Shown here piece by piece: positions 48,900 to 59,450 of a DNA stretch of 64,000 nucleotides. Source of the DNA: Homalodisca vitripennis (lineage: Eukaryota; Arthropoda; Insecta; Hemiptera; Cicadellidae). The stretch is from positions 32,635 through 96,634 of the forward strand of contig NW_025777521.1 of assembly GCF_021130785.1 (NCBI RefSeq), in the 5' to 3' direction. The notes under the pieces are model-generated. The model did no database searches. It was not told the DNA's origin and saw only the letters and a list, made by a program, of their open reading frames with translations. Position 1 is the first letter of the stretch. Every line of letters begins with the position of its first letter. Both the position numbers and the translations under genes were made by a program.

Positions 48900-51377
48900 G
48901 TTCAAGTTACTTCGTTTTATTTCTTCGTAAATCATATTTTCTAGAGTTTTTATTTATTAAGGAAACTCATTACGTTTTCCTGTAAATATACTTATAATAC
49001 TTTTTAATAGTGAATTTTATCCTGTATCACTTGTATTTGCTTCCAATCCTGGGCTTTTCTCGAAACAATTTGAAAATGATATAGTGAATGCTAATAATTT
49101 ATGTAAAATCCTGAAATGAGGTATACATTTTTAGTATGTTAAACCATATCTGGTAGCGTATGTTATCAGTTACCTGAACCTTCCAGAGTAACAAATCATA
49201 TAAGTCAGGAAACCCAAAGATCAGAGCTGTTATAGGCCTAAATTGTCGGAATATTAAGAAGTTGTAGCTGAGAACATAAAAGATAAGAAGATAGAGAGAA
49301 CATAGAAGATTCAATAGGGTGTCAATTTCTCAGGGGCTGAAACATATTAGATGTTAAGGAGTTCCATAGTCTGATCTATTTTGTAGACTGGGAACACCGG
49401 TGAGCTATTTAGAAAGCGAAGGTTAGGAACTTACTCACCTCGCATAACAAAGAGTTACTATAATACATGTAAATCCTATCTGCAATGTTTTTTTAACAAT
49501 AAATACAAGTCCTTGTTCTAATAGTTGCAATCATAACTCTTTTCACAGTTCAGTTTTGTTTCTTTAACAAATACAAAGTTCCCTACATAATTTAACACGA
49601 TTTTCATGCAAACTAAAATCCCCTTTAAATTATCATGCTAATACATTTTTCAAACTTGTACACACTTTCGAAAAATAAATGATGAATATGTTACTAGCAC
49701 CGGGGAACGATACACGGACTGATATAAATTTTAGTGATAAGTAACAAAATTATTTTTATTTCCCGACAGCAATTGCCGACAAATTTCAAAGCTGATTAGT
49801 ATTATGAAAACTACCTAAAAATTTCCTTTTTACCTAAACTTGGTCTGTTTGACATAGCATCGTATAAAAAAATATAGGTCATAGTGTAATAGGTTCTAAA
49901 ATATTAAAAACAATTAATTTAAAGGGAATCCCGAATATTAATAAAATCTTTTTGTAATAGCCATTCTTTTTTTTAACTTGATTTAACATTTTACTCCAAT
50001 ACGAAAAAGGGTTGGTTGGACAGATCAATATCTTATAGTGTGGTTTAAAACTGTAATACAAAGGCAACTGCTGTTTAAAAAGTAGTTTTGAATTAATAAA
50101 ACTGTAAGTATTTAAAATTTAGAGATGATTTGAAGTTTCTATACGTTTATGTAGATTTATATGTCCTGGATATTTATTAGTTTAGACAAAAACACCATAA
50201 CCAGTATAGTATTTCTTAAAATTTATACTGTAAAGTTGCTGAGGCGGGATTTTATCATCGTAACACAGATCGATAGACCAAATTTCTATGATACACACAT
50301 CCTTCAGAATCGACGTATTAGAACAATAATATATTATCTTGACTTTAAATATTGTTAAGTGATGTTTATGTAGTTAATCTATTTATATTGTAAGCATATT
50401 ATACGATTCATATTTTAGAATACATTATATTGACTGGAAAATAAGATATATAGTAAATGACAGTTACAGCCTAAGTTATGATTTTATAAAGTTAATTAAC
50501 AGTAGTGATCAAATTTCAGTGTGGTTAAGGTAAAGTGAAGCTGACCTCATCAATAAAATTGAACAAACCTTTAGCACCGTAGCTACGCTACTTATTAATT
50601 CGAAGGCGGAAAACAAGATTACTATAAAGATATAACAAATAATGTACAGTAAAAAAAAAAATTTACCAGACTAGCAACGTTATGCACAAACAGTGTATCA
50701 AATATGGAATAACCCACGCTGACAATCAATTAAAAAACAATTATTTGCAACAGAAAAATAATATATTATTAAAACGTGAGACAAGTTAATCAAATAAACA
50801 GATAATTACTAACAATAACTAAATACAAAATGAAAACCTAATAAGAAATAAAATATCAATAAAAAAATTAACAACACCATATACAAAGTCATATAATATT
50901 ATATTGATACTGTAACAATGTTAATATGAGACAACGAAAATAACAATTAACATTAACAAATAACAATAACGGTAGAACAAATCAACATACGATAAATGCT
51001 ACAATGAGTTAAACGGTAGTGAAAAAATTATAAATAACAGAAGTTTTCGTTAGCTCAATATAAATATTTGTAACAATATTTAAAATCCACTATAATAATA
51101 CTCACATAATACCTCACACATACGATACATGGAACACCGTGAAAGGTTTATAAACAATTTGATTTTGAAAGGTATGGATGAAATGTAAAGTATTTATTAG
51201 TAGCACACAATTTCAGGATGATTGATTTGATGACAGGATCTGTAGAAATTTGAATTTCTCCACAATGCGTTTAGATCGTGTCTGAAGTATCGTAATGTAT
51301 TCAATTGTGAACCAGATAATACAATGAGAACACATATCTATTGAAATTAGACTTGTTTTCGTAGTCTAGGTGTCTCT
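48900..51377. other. Stretch without recognised features
   Basis: AT-rich. A-rich, low-complexity DNA is prominent at 50640-51110. Short frames at 49099-49314, 49879-50067 and 50161-50358 show nothing recognisable. Confidence 0.5.
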
Positions 51378-51490
51378 GATGTCGAAACGATACAAAGAGT
51401 TCGTTTTGAGTTTCTTCATCGCCGAGTTTTTTGGATCTCTTCAGACGACGTCGATTCCAGATTCTATTAGTCAGGCCTGTGACAGCGTTA
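51378..51490. repeat. Second copy of the 13.2-kb dispersed repeat
   Basis: TGATGTCGAAACGATACAAA, then TTCATCGCCGA, then GATCTCTTCAGACGA, then CCAGATTCTATTAG: the same ordered words as 13180-13283. A 68-codon minus frame (51301-51507) runs across it but is not conserved in the other copy. Confidence 0.65.
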
Positions 51491-51569
51491 GATGTCAGAT
51501 GTTGCATTATGCAGAAGGTTAAACGTAGCTGAAATCTATATTCACAGTGAATAAACTATACCCACTATA

Positions 51570-53161
51570 CAGGGTGTAACTGAAATACACCGACAAACTT
51601 CAGGAGGTTGTTCCTGAGGTCAAAACGAACCAAAAAGTTCCTATAAATGTATGTCCTAAAATGCATCGATTTCCGTCTGTCCGTCTGTTTGTGTTTATTA
51701 CATTAAATTTCTTTTCTAAATAACCATTAAAGGTACAAAGTTAAACTTTTCAACATATGCTAATCTAGTAAAGATTGTCAATTTAAAAAAAAATTTAAAA
51801 TTTTTTACTCAACAAAATTCAAAATGGCGGCTAGTTAAAATCTTTGATGGTGAATTTCTCAAAAACTACTTCCTGTATAAAAAATTTACTAGAATAAAAA
51901 AAATATACATTTTTTTATAAAACGAACGGTACCTCATTTTTTGAAATCGCTCAAGAAATAAAAAAGTTATGGCATTTTTCTTAACCTAGTAACATATCAC
52001 ATTTACAAGTTTTTTTCTTGTTTCAAAAAACTACAGTAGCCTACAATTGTTTAGAACATTCAACAAAAATATCTCACATTAAACAAAAATATTTACAAGT
52101 TTTTTTCTTGTTTCAAAAGTTAATGTAAGTATTTAGGCAGTATAAAAATAAAACGATATTTTGGGTTAAAAAACTTTAAACATGATAATTAGTATTAAAT
52201 TTTAAAAACGACATTGTAACAAGCAATCTACATGACTCAACTTTCATGGTTTATACAGCTGAATATGTTTTCATGATGAGACACAGCTGATTAGAACAAC
52301 AATGAATTCAGATAAGTAAGTAATTTCCTTGTTTATTTGTGACAAGATATGATCTGTTACTTTCACTTGTAGAAACATTATTAGTCGATAGTGCTCAAAA
52401 CGGTCAAAACGAACCAAAAAGTTCCTATAAATGTATGTCCTAAAATGCATCGATTTCCGTCTGTCCGTCTGTTTGTGTTTATTACATTAAATGTTTTTTC
52501 TAAACAACCATTAAAGGTACAAAGTTAAACTTTTCATCATATGCTAATCTAGTAAAGATTGTCAATTTAAAAAAAAATTGAAAATTTTTACTCAACAAAA
52601 TTCAAAATGGCGGCTAGTTAAAATCTTTGATGGTGAATTTCTCAAAAACTACTTCCTGTATAAAAATATAAAAAAATATAAATTTATTTATAAAACGAAA
52701 GGTACCGGTACCTCATTTTTTGAAATCGCTCAAGAAATAAAAAAGTTATGGCATTTTTCTTAACCTAGTAACATATCACATTTACAAGTTTTTTTTCTTG
52801 TTTCAAAAGTTAATGTAAGTATTTAGGCAGTATAAAAATAAAACGATATTTTGGGTTAAAAAAACTTTAAACATGATAATTAGTATTAAATTTAAAAAAC
52901 GACATTGTAACAAGCAATCTACATGACTCAACTTTCATGGTTTAAACAGCTGAATATGTTTTCATGTTGAGACACAGCTGATTAGAACAACAATGAATTC
53001 AGATAAGTAAGTCATTTCCTTGTTTATTTTTGACAAGATATGATCTGTTACTTTCACTTGTAGAAACATTATTAGTCGATAGTGCTCTTATTCTATTGAA
53101 GATGGCAGGTTACCCATTTAGCCATCAAGCTGACATGATATTTATGGAAAAGCTGACGGTA
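51570..53161. repeat. Element B left arm (inverted repeat)
   Basis: It contains the end CAGGGTGTAACTG, unit L1 (51619-52402, 784 bp, including an extra segment of about 85 bp at about 52013-52097 that partly repeats TTTACAAGTTTTTTTCTTGT), unit L2 (52403 to about 53088), and then 73 bp that include the first about 20 codons of the transposase from the ATG at 53102. Confidence 0.88.
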
Positions 53162-54096
53162 ATAGTCGCCTAGCATCCCGCCTGTATTACGAATCATTTC
53201 CAAATCGACAACAACCTACTCATTCAACATTTGCTGCTGTTTTCAACCGACTTCATGAGACTGGCACTTTGTTACCTTCTACTGCAGACCGAGGTGTACA
53301 GAGACAGCGTAGAACTCCTGATTTGGAAGAAAACATCTTACAGCGAGTAGAGGAAGATCCAGGCGTAAGTACTAGGCAGTTAGGAGCAATACTCAACGTA
53401 TACCACTGACAGTACGGCGAGTTCTACATGAGCAGATGTTATATCCGTACCATTATCAGCGTGTACAAGCCCTTGGTCCAGCTGACTTTCCATTACGTTT
53501 ACAGTTTTGCCAATGGTTTTATCAGCAAGCTAACAACCCTGGTTTTACATCATTAGTTGTGTATACAGATGAAGCTTGTTTTAATCGAGATGGAATAACC
53601 AACTACCACAATATGCATCAATGGGCTGATGAAAACCCACAAGCCATTCATGAAGGGAGACATCAACAGCAGTTCAAAATAAATGTTTGGGCAGGCATCA
53701 TTGGAGACTGTTTATTAGGTCCTTTTGTATTACCTGACATACTAAATGGTGAAAACTACAGACATTTCTTACAACACGAATTGCCTGAAATTTTAGATGA
53801 TGTTCCCTTGGGTGTGAGAGAGAGAGCACTGTTGGTTCATGCATGATGGAGCTCCCGCGCATTTCAGACTAGATGTCAGGCAATTTCTGGACCAAACTTT
53901 TGGGGAAAGATGGATAGGCAGAGGGGGACCTGTATCATGGCCGCCTCGGTCGCCAGATCTAAATCCAATCGATTTCTTCCTTTGGGGCCATTTGAAAACT
54001 CTAGTTTATGAAAGACCAGTTAATACCGTTAGCTTTTCCATACATAAATATCATGTCAGCTTGATGGCTAAATGGGTAACCTGCCATCTTCAATAG
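53102..54096 (+). pseudogene. Element B transposase, frameshifted and 3'-truncated
   Basis: The ATG at 53102 opens MAGYPFSHQADMIF, a start typical of this transposase family. The frame breaks near 53144, where the inverted copy in the right arm has four more bases, then runs openly to 53400. It shifts by an extra TA at 53401-53402 and again by one base near 53835. The helix-turn-helix region ends in VRRVLHEQMLYPYHYQRVQ. The catalytic residues are all present: TDEACF near 53568, HDGAPAH near 53842, and SPDLNPIDFFLWGHLK near 53955-54000. After ERPVNT the frame runs into the right arm and ends with unrelated residues at 54096, so the usual C-terminal tail of about 60 residues is missing. Confidence 0.85.
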
Positions 54097-55529
54097 AATA
54101 AGAGCACTATCGACTAATAATGTTTCTACAAGTGAAAGTAACAGATCATATCTTGTCAAAAATAAACAAGGAAATGACTTACTTATCTGAATTCATTGTT
54201 GTTCTAATCAGCTGTGTCTCAACATGAAAACATATTCAGCTGTTTAAACCATGAAAGTTGAGTCATGTAGATTGCTTGTTACAATGTCGTTTTTAAAATT
54301 TAATACTAATTATCATGTTTAAAGTTTTTTTAACCCAAAATATCGTTTTATTTTTATACTGCCTAAATACTTACATTAACTTTTGAAACAAGAAAAAAAA
54401 ACTTGTAAATGTGATATGTTACTAGGTTAAGAAAAATGCCATAACTTTTTTATTTCTTGAGCGATTTCAAAAAATGAGGTACCGGTACCTTTCGTTTTAT
54501 AAATAAATTTATATTTTTTTATATTTTTATACAGGAAGTAGTTTTTGAGAAATTCACCATCAAAGATTTTAACTAGCCGCCATTTTGAATTTTGTTGAGT
54601 AAAAATTTTCAATTTTTTTTTAAATTGACAATCTTTACTAGATTAGCATATGTTGAAAAGTTTAACTTTGTACCTTTAATGGTTGTTTAGAAAAAACATT
54701 TAATGTAATAAACACAAACAGACGGACAGACGGAAATCGATGCATTTTAGGACATACATTTATAGGAACTTTTTGGTTCGTTTTGACCGTTTTGAGCACT
54801 ATCGACTAATAATGTTTCTACAAGTGAAAGTAACAGATCATATCTTGTCAAAAATAAACAAGGTAATGACTTACTTATCTGAATTCATTGTTGTTCTAAT
54901 CAGCTGTGTCTCAACATGAAAACATATTCAGCTGTTTAAACCATGAAAGTTGAGTCATGTAGATTGCTTGTTACAATGTCGTTTTTAAAATTTAATACTA
55001 ATTATCATGTTTAAAGTTTTTTAACCCAAAATATCGTTTTATTTTTATACTGCCTAAATACTTACATTAACTTTTGAAACAAGAAAAAAACTTGTAAATG
55101 TGATATGTTACTAGGTTAAGAAAAATGCCATAACTTTTTTATTTCTTGAGCGATTTCAAAAAATGAGGTACCGTTCGTTTTATAAATAAATTTATATTTT
55201 TTTATATTCTAGTAAATGTTTTATACAGGAAGTAGTTTTTGAGAAATTCACCATCAAAGATTTTAACTAGCCGCCATTTTGAATTTTGTTGAGTAAAAAT
55301 TTTCAATTTTTTTAAAAATTGACAATCTTTACTAGATTAGCATATGTTGAAAAGTTTAACTTTGTACCTTTAATGGTTGTTTAGAAAAAAATTTAATATA
55401 ATAAACACAAACAGACGGACAGACGGAAAACGATGCATTTTAGGACATACATTTATAGGAACTTTTTGGTTCATTTTGACCTCAGGAACAACCTCCTGAA
55501 GTTTGTCGGTGTATTTCAGTTACACCCTG
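54024..55529. repeat. Element B right arm (inverted repeat)
   Basis: Inverse of the left arm: the transposase start in reverse (ATG on the minus strand near 54087), unit R2 (54102-54787), unit R1 (54793-55480) and the terminus. It lacks the extra segment of about 85 bp found in L1. A 61-codon frame is identical in L2 and R2 only because they are copies. Confidence 0.88.
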
Positions 55530-55531
55530 TA

Positions 55532-56965
55532 TAGGTACGTTATGTGATCATATTACTAGTTCATATATGTTTGTATTTATAGTTTTTTAGTAATTAGCCT
55601 TTTATAGATTGAAGGCATACAATTTTTTATTAAAAATTAACGGAATTCCATACTTGTACTAAAACAAAGGAGCCAAAACGTAAAAAATTATTTTATTTAG
55701 AAAAAATTAAATTGATCTAAAACCAATTCCAAGGAAATTTGGGATCAATCCAGACTGATCCCCAGGGCGGCCCTCTTTCGTTTAAAAAGTTTTACCCAAA
55801 TGGGGTATGTGGTTTCGAAGAAACTCGTTGAATATAGAAACAGGTCGAATTGTATAACCTTTATTTGAATTCGGTTAAAAATACTACACATTTTACAGTT
55901 TAATCGCAATACAGTAGTGAAAAGTAATGAAGTGATGTTACAAATATGTAAGAATAAACAAGTGTAATATTACCTAAAAAGCAACATGTCAACCCGTATA
56001 ACAACATTAATATATGCAGGCCCATACGTCGAGAACAATGTAGAATCAGCTCTATATTAAAACAAGTATATGAGGAAACACAGTTCCACGATGTCGTGAA
56101 GCAAGTGCGTGTTCTGAATTCTGAATAAAGTAATAAGCTTGGTGAAACATTGAATTGGTTTCGTACACTTTACACGGATATTTGACAAGTTGGATATTTA
56201 TAATTTGACAACCAATATTAGAACTTAGACATTATGAATATAGGTATAATGGCATGGATTGATAAATTAGGAAAACATGTTTCTTATCGTGAATAATAAA
56301 CAAATATGTTTGAAATAAAGTTTATTGGAAATGAAATATAAAGAGAATACATACGAATAGTTTGTAATCCTAGCTTGGAGATGAGACAATGTGGGCCACA
56401 TAGTAAAGAAATGCGTGGTTTAGTTATAAGTAACAGTTACTCTTGGCTTTAAAATTTTAAAAATCGAAGGCTATAGCTTTCTTATTGAAAGAATTTATGA
56501 TGTAATATTAGAGCTTTACAATTTTTGTATGTATTCATATATACTCATATTGTTCGAAGGACAAATAAAAATGTATAATATTAAACTTAAAATGAAACAA
56601 TATAATGTATAGTGGTTGAGGTTTTAATAACTATTAAAGTTCTGCACTTCGATAACTGAGCAAATGGGGCCTATACGTTGATTTACATGATTGAGGTTCC
56701 CTTTTTTAATATTTTTAAAATTACTGTTGAGCTTCCAAGAATAATTGTTAGTTCAAATGGGGAAAAATAAAAATACGGAATAAGATCAAAGAACATACTA
56801 TTTGACAAAAGCACACAGTTAAATCATGAATACAAAGAGTTAAAATGGTTTTCGTTTCTATTAAATGTCCAAAATAATGTCCGAAATTAGTTGAAGCTTT
56901 TAACAATCTTGATTGAGGAGCAAATTGTCCCTAATTACGAAGGACCATAAGAATAATGAAGCACT
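55532..56965. other. AT-rich stretch; possible intron of the minus-strand candidate gene
   Basis: No element termini or coding-like segment. It lies downstream of the candidate donor at 56966-56970 read on the minus strand. A short block near 56470-56510 repeats part of 29040-29075. Confidence 0.45.
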
Positions 56966-56970
56966 GTTAC

Positions 56971-57080
56971 CTTGCACCGTCCATTGACACATATGAAGTC
57001 GAGTTGATTGCAGTGCAACCTGGGTTGCTTCCAAGGAATGTTGCACTGTTGGAGTTCTTGTTGATGTATGAAGATTCCAT
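56971..57080 (-). CDS. Candidate first coding exon of an unknown host gene (partial)
   Basis: On the minus strand an ATG at 57080 sits in a good start context (A at -3, G at +4), with an in-frame TAG 15 bases upstream. It reads MESSYINKNSNSATFLGSNP and continues through GCTAINSTSYVSMDGA to an AG|GTAACAG donor at 56971/56970, giving 36 codons plus two bases. The residues are Ser/Asn/Thr-rich, as in many disordered N-termini. Base composition is more balanced than in the surroundings, and a promoter-like stretch lies upstream at 57150-57470. I do not recognise the protein, and no second exon could be identified. The frame, start context and donor are seen; that it is a gene is inferred. Confidence 0.4.
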
Positions 57081-57149
57081 ATTCACTAGACACTATCCTC
57101 GTTTCACTCACGAACGCTGATGTTCCACAGGGACAAAGTTACTTTTGGC

Positions 57150-57470
57150 TCGTTAAAAAGATAAAGTCCGGCAAGGGGTTGACGACAATTATTACACGAT
57201 GAAGTGGCAAGGCTTCTAATTGTCATAGAACGGCTCAAAGGTTCACAACAACAAGGAAAAGGGGGCACGGCCCAAATTAAGTTAATGCTGGTTTTAACGT
57301 ACGACCGAGCGATACGGAGTCTGTAAAAGAACTGCCTGAGATGCCTCTGGGGGCTTTTCTCGTCCGTGTCTCAGGGACGCCTGTGATTGGTCGACACAAG
57401 TCACCTTATTCTACGTCACAATAGAATTCGTGACGTGAAGTTACACACAATTGTGTGTGTGTGTGTACAA
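57150..57470 (-). promoter_or_regulatory. Promoter-like region upstream of the minus-strand exon
   Basis: A GC-richer stretch upstream of the ATG at 57080. It contains CRE-like words ACGTCAC (about 57413) and GTGACGTG (about 57430), and on the minus strand a CCAAT box within CGACCAATCACAG (about 57383-57395). There is no convincing TATA box. The composition drops back to AT-rich beyond about 57470, where a (GT)n tract (57452-57466) lies. Function is inferred from motifs and position. Confidence 0.35.
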
Positions 57471-57650
57471 AGATACAATGAAAATAGATTCCTTTATGAC
57501 TAACATGGTACCAAACAATGGTGGACAATGAGCAATTCAAAATAAAATACACAAATTTGGTTATCAGTAAGAAAATATATTAATATGTAAATAAAATTAA
57601 TGAGTATAAATAAATATGAAAACCTAACACATATTATATATTCATATATA

Positions 57651-58995
57651 CGAGGGCTGTTTTTTTTTTCAAGTTCCGATAGGCCATAAATAATAAACAC
57701 ATTGAGATAAAAAGATGATTTTATTACCAAAAGATTCGTAATTTCTTACTTATTTTTCTACGTAGTCACCAAAAATGTTGAGGCACTTGTCGTAGCGAGA
57801 GACAAGCTTTCCTATACCCTCCTCGAAGAAGTCTGCCGCCAGTGAGCTCAGGTAGACCCTTACAGTTGCTTGAAGCTCTTCGTTGTCAGCGAAGCGTCGT
57901 CCACCTAACCACGCCTTCATTTCTCGAAAGAGGTGATAGTCACTGGGCGCCAAGTCAGGACTATACGGCGGATGGTCGAAAACTTCCCATTTGAACTTTT
58001 GCAGAAGTTGTTTTGTGACATTGGCACTATGCGGTCGTGCATTATCGTGGATCAGGACCACGCCGGATGACAGCATTCCTCTCCGTTTGTTTTGTATTGC
58101 TCTCCGGAGGCGATGTAGAGTCTCACAGTATGATTCCTTTGTTATCGTTGTTCCCTGTTGCATGAAACTCAACCAGAAGCACACCTTTTTGGTCCCAAAA
58201 CACTGTAGCCATTGTTTTTCCTTTTGGTCAAAGTCTGCTTGGAATTTTTTGGGCTTGCTAGGGGAGTGAGTGTGCATCCATTGCTTTGATTGTTCCTTGG
58301 TTTCTGGATTTTCATACAGGACCCAAGTTTCATCCCCAGTAACAATAGACTTTAAAAAAACTGTCTTTCTCGTTGTCATATCGCGTCAGAAAAGTTAGGG
58401 CTGACGCCATTCGCTTCGTTTTGTGTGATCCTCACTCAACATTTTGGGTACCCAACGGGCACACAATTTTCGGTACCCTAGCTCGGTGGTCACAATCTTG
58501 TACAAGGAAGACCTTGAAATGGCTGGAAATTCGGTAGAAAGTTTCATCAATTTGTAAACCTCCGTTTCTCCCGGATCGCTTGGTCAACTCGTTCAACCAA
58601 ACTTGCAGTAGCGACCGACTTGCGTCCTTGACCGCCTTCGTCATGGACGTCTGTTCGACCTTCAGCAAATAGCCTACACCATTTTCTTATCGCGCTATCA
58701 CTCATACAGTGTTCACCATACACAACACTCATTCTGCGATGGATTTTCAGCAGCACTACATCCTTCAGCTTGAAGGGAAACGAATCACACTTCGCAACTC
58801 ACAACTGGCGGGAGAATTGATCGTAGCGGCCATCTTTACTCGCCCGTAGCTCGGCTACGACTGATGGATTGGAGCCGGCAACGGCGTTGGTTGTAGTGGG
58901 GGAGCGGCGCAATTGCACAACACGCAGCCCCGCCTCCCGCCACTACGCTGGTTATTTGGAGAAACAAACGGAACTTGAAAAAAAAACAGCCCTCG
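57651..58995 (-). mobile_element. mariner element (DD34D), 1345 bp, decayed
   Basis: It begins CGAGGGCTG followed by ten T and CAAGTTCCG, and ends CGGAACTTG, nine A, CAGCCCTCG. These are TIRs of 27-28 bp that differ only in the run length. TA flanks lie at 57649-57650 and 58996-58997. The length and layout are those of a complete mariner. The single transposase gene runs on the minus strand. Confidence 0.93.
57750..58833 (-). pseudogene. mariner transposase, multiple frameshifts
   Basis: The start at 58833 reads MAATINSPASCELRSVIRF, then the frame shifts. The HTH region continues as HRRMSVVYGEHCMSDSAIRKW and is broken again near 58575 and near 58350 (an extra base in a T/A run). The catalytic part is open from about 58379: VTGDETW, LIHDNARPHSA and YSPDLAPSDYHLF, with 34 residues between the second and third Asp (DD34D). 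It ends YDKCLNIFGDYVEK at 57750. Within this open part a segment of about 20 residues around 58190-58240 is out of phase with the family, so two opposite indels cancel there. The element cannot make active transposase. It belongs to the mariner type that gave rise to SETMAR-like proteins. Confidence 0.9.
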
Positions 58996-58997
58996 TA

Positions 58998-59300
58998 TAA
59001 TAAAAGCTCTGCATTTTGTCGAAATATATTTGTAATACATCTTGCTTGTGAACCTATAAATACTCAATGAGGAAGTATACGAGATACACCTCACCTTATA
59101 ATGTAAAGCAAGTCTTGCTGACGTAGTATGCCAGTCTATCGCTCATATTGTTCTGATGGATTTCCTGCTGACAGTCAGGAATCATACAGAGAAGGAATTT
59201 TACATACCTCCGGAAAACAAAACCGAGAATGTGCTGTCTTACCAATATTAATAGGCAAGTTCCATTCAAAATGTAGTCTACAGTCTACCTACAACGATGT
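58998..59300. other. Stretch without recognised features
   Basis: AT-rich flank, then moderately complex sequence at 59120-59280 within a 103-codon frame (59128-59439) that has no recognisable motif. The 3' half of that frame is the CAGACAGA repeat. Confidence 0.45.
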
Positions 59301-59304
59301 CTCC

Positions 59305-59450
59305 TTCTATATATATATAAAGCTTCATGCACAATTTCAAACCTGTAGGTCAATTCATTCTCTAGATATCGTGCAGACAGTCAAACAGACAGACATACAT
59401 GAAATGTGTTATATTCCTACAAGTGGCAGGCTTTACTAACGCTCACTTGA
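59305..59450. repeat. Dispersed CAGACAGA ... CTAACGCTCA repeat
   Basis: CTTCATGCACAATTTCAAAC, then TCTCTAGATATCGTGCAGAC, a CAGACAGACA run, then GGCTTTACTAACGCTCACTT. The end matches 26600-26665, and the TTCATGCAAAATTT start matches 38037-38050. Confidence 0.55.

Larger units (their letters stand above)
51570..55529 (+). mobile_element. DD41D-type element B with compound arms of about 1.5 kb
   Basis: A 3960-bp unit between TA (TATA) sites at 51568-51569 and 55530-55531. It begins CAGGGTGTAACTGAAATACA and ends in the inverse. The left arm 51570-53161 and right arm 54024-55529 are inverted copies, each made of an outer lead of about 50 bp plus two tandem units of about 690 bp. Between them sits about 860 bp of transposase coding sequence. 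From the Asp of HDGAPAH to the Asp of IDFFLW there are 41 residues, a DD41D spacing known from the rosa/Visitor branch of Tc1/mariner. Arms this long, with internal tandem structure, recall Foldback-type elements and are unusual for this superfamily. Confidence 0.88.

Noticed and set aside
52578..52763. 61-codon frame, identical at 54427-54612 on the other strand
   Set aside because: It is identical only because both lie in the inverted arms of element B. The neighbouring units L1 and R1 do not keep the frame, and no protein family is recognised.
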